Source: Dyella tabacisoli
GTDB taxonomy: Bacteria > Pseudomonadota > Gammaproteobacteria > Xanthomonadales > Rhodanobacteraceae
Reading direction: 5' to 3'
DNA length: 64,000 bases
NCBI RefSeq assembly: GCF_003350925.1
Contig: NZ_KZ857174.1
Coordinates: 62,001 to 126,000, forward strand
In this document: piece after piece, positions 63,730-64,000 of the stretch
Numbering within the stretch: position 1 is the stretch's first letter
How the letters are laid out: every line of letters begins with the position of its first letter
Notes under the pieces: generated by a model
The model's input: the letters and a program-made list of their open reading frames with translations, nothing else
The model's database searches: none
Told to the model about the DNA's origin: nothing
Program-made: the position numbers and the translations under genes

Positions 63730-64000
63730 TCATGGGGTACTCGCTGCCGCGGCGGGCTTCGGTGCGCCCGCTGCTTCCTTGTTTGTCGCTGTATCTGGCG
63801 TTGTATCCGGCGTCGTATCTGAGCTGGACGCGCTAGCTTGATCCACCAGAATTTGCCGCTCGTTGGTCACGATGGAAACGCCTTGTGCCGCGTAGATGGC
63901 GCTCAGCTCTGCCGCGGCCGCCTTGATGTTCGGCGTATGGATCTGGGTTACTGGCTTATACAGCGTGAAATCTGAGTGAAGCTGGTACGAAAGCACCATG
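63730..64000 (-). CDS. virB7: VirB7 with N0-like domain (partial, N-terminus beyond right edge)
   Basis: About 89 C-terminal residues are visible; the ATG at 63999 is internal. The segment VLSYQLHSDFTLYKPVTQIH plus AAAELSAIYAAQGVSIV closely follows, from memory, the C-terminal N0 domain of X. citri VirB7, a feature of X-T4SS core complexes absent from Agrobacterium VirB7. A Thr/Pro/Ala-rich tail (DTTPDTTPDT) follows. The lipobox should lie beyond the window. It is the first virB gene seen and precedes virB8. Confidence 0.85.
   Translation of the reverse strand, partial: MVLSYQLHSDFTLYKPVTQIHTPNIKAAAAELSAIYAAQGVSIVTNERQILVDQASASSSDTTPDTTPDTATNKEAAGAPKPAAAASTP

Noticed and set aside
41436-64000. 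Conjugative transfer system
   Set aside because: No relaxase, oriT or partition genes are visible; N0-bearing VirB7 and XVIPCD effectors indicate an antibacterial X-T4SS.

Overview
The window is high-GC chromosomal DNA from a gammaproteobacterium. The gene content points to Xanthomonadales, probably the Rhodanobacteraceae side (Dyella, Luteibacter, Frateuria, Rhodanobacter). The evidence is an antibacterial X-type type IV secretion system, an S-adenosylhomocysteine (SAH) riboswitch on ahcY, and Xanthomonad-style dispersed palindromic repeats. The genus is inferred from family content; no search was run. No phage, integrase, insertion sequence or CRISPR array is visible.

Layout. 1-4.7 kb: thiS-thiG (thiG cut by the left edge), tRNA-Gly(CCC), a retropepsin-like protease with rimK, and an OmpR-type two-component pair. 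4.7-5.3 kb: a long AT-rich regulatory gap. 5.3-16.5 kb: a tightly coupled six-gene biosynthetic operon. It holds a one-module NRPS (C-A-T-TE, adenylation code reading as glycine), a GT1/GT28 glycosyltransferase, a penicillin-acylase-type Ntn hydrolase, two stand-alone condensation-like acyltransferases and an RhlC-like glycosyltransferase. The combination suggests an acylated, glycosylated acyl-glycine lipid that I cannot match to a known product. 16.5-34 kb: housekeeping genes dominated by the methionine/SAM cycle (metF, ahcY, metK, metE). Their control elements are an SAH riboswitch, a cobalamin riboswitch and a 24-nt near-palindrome shared by metF, metK and metE. ilvE, an S9 peptidase, ppc, uup and several repeat families lie among them. 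34-41.4 kb: dusB, a nucleoside transporter, a LysE-type exporter, a divergent rcnA/rcnR pair with a visible RcnR box, a flavodoxin-fold oxidoreductase, a lipoprotein and a GlcD-type FAD oxidase.

41.4-64 kb: a bacteria-killing X-T4SS, all on the minus strand. Order of transcription is virB7 (cut by the right edge), B8, B9, B10, B11, B1, B2, B3, B4, B5, B6, a DUF4189 gene, four immunity-effector cassettes, a small secreted orphan and virD4. Each cassette has an exported or lipoprotein immunity candidate followed by an effector. The four effectors (M23 peptidase, GH19 hydrolase, class-3 lipase, second GH19 hydrolase) share a C-terminal domain with the features of XVIPCD, the signal that docks on VirD4. 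VirB7 carries an N0-like domain, as in X. citri. No relaxase is present, so this is a weapon and not a conjugation system.

The most notable features are the NRPS-glycolipid operon and the block of four immunity-effector cassettes inside the secretion locus, with a DUF4189 gene and a degraded DUF4189 remnant that hint at cassette shuffling.
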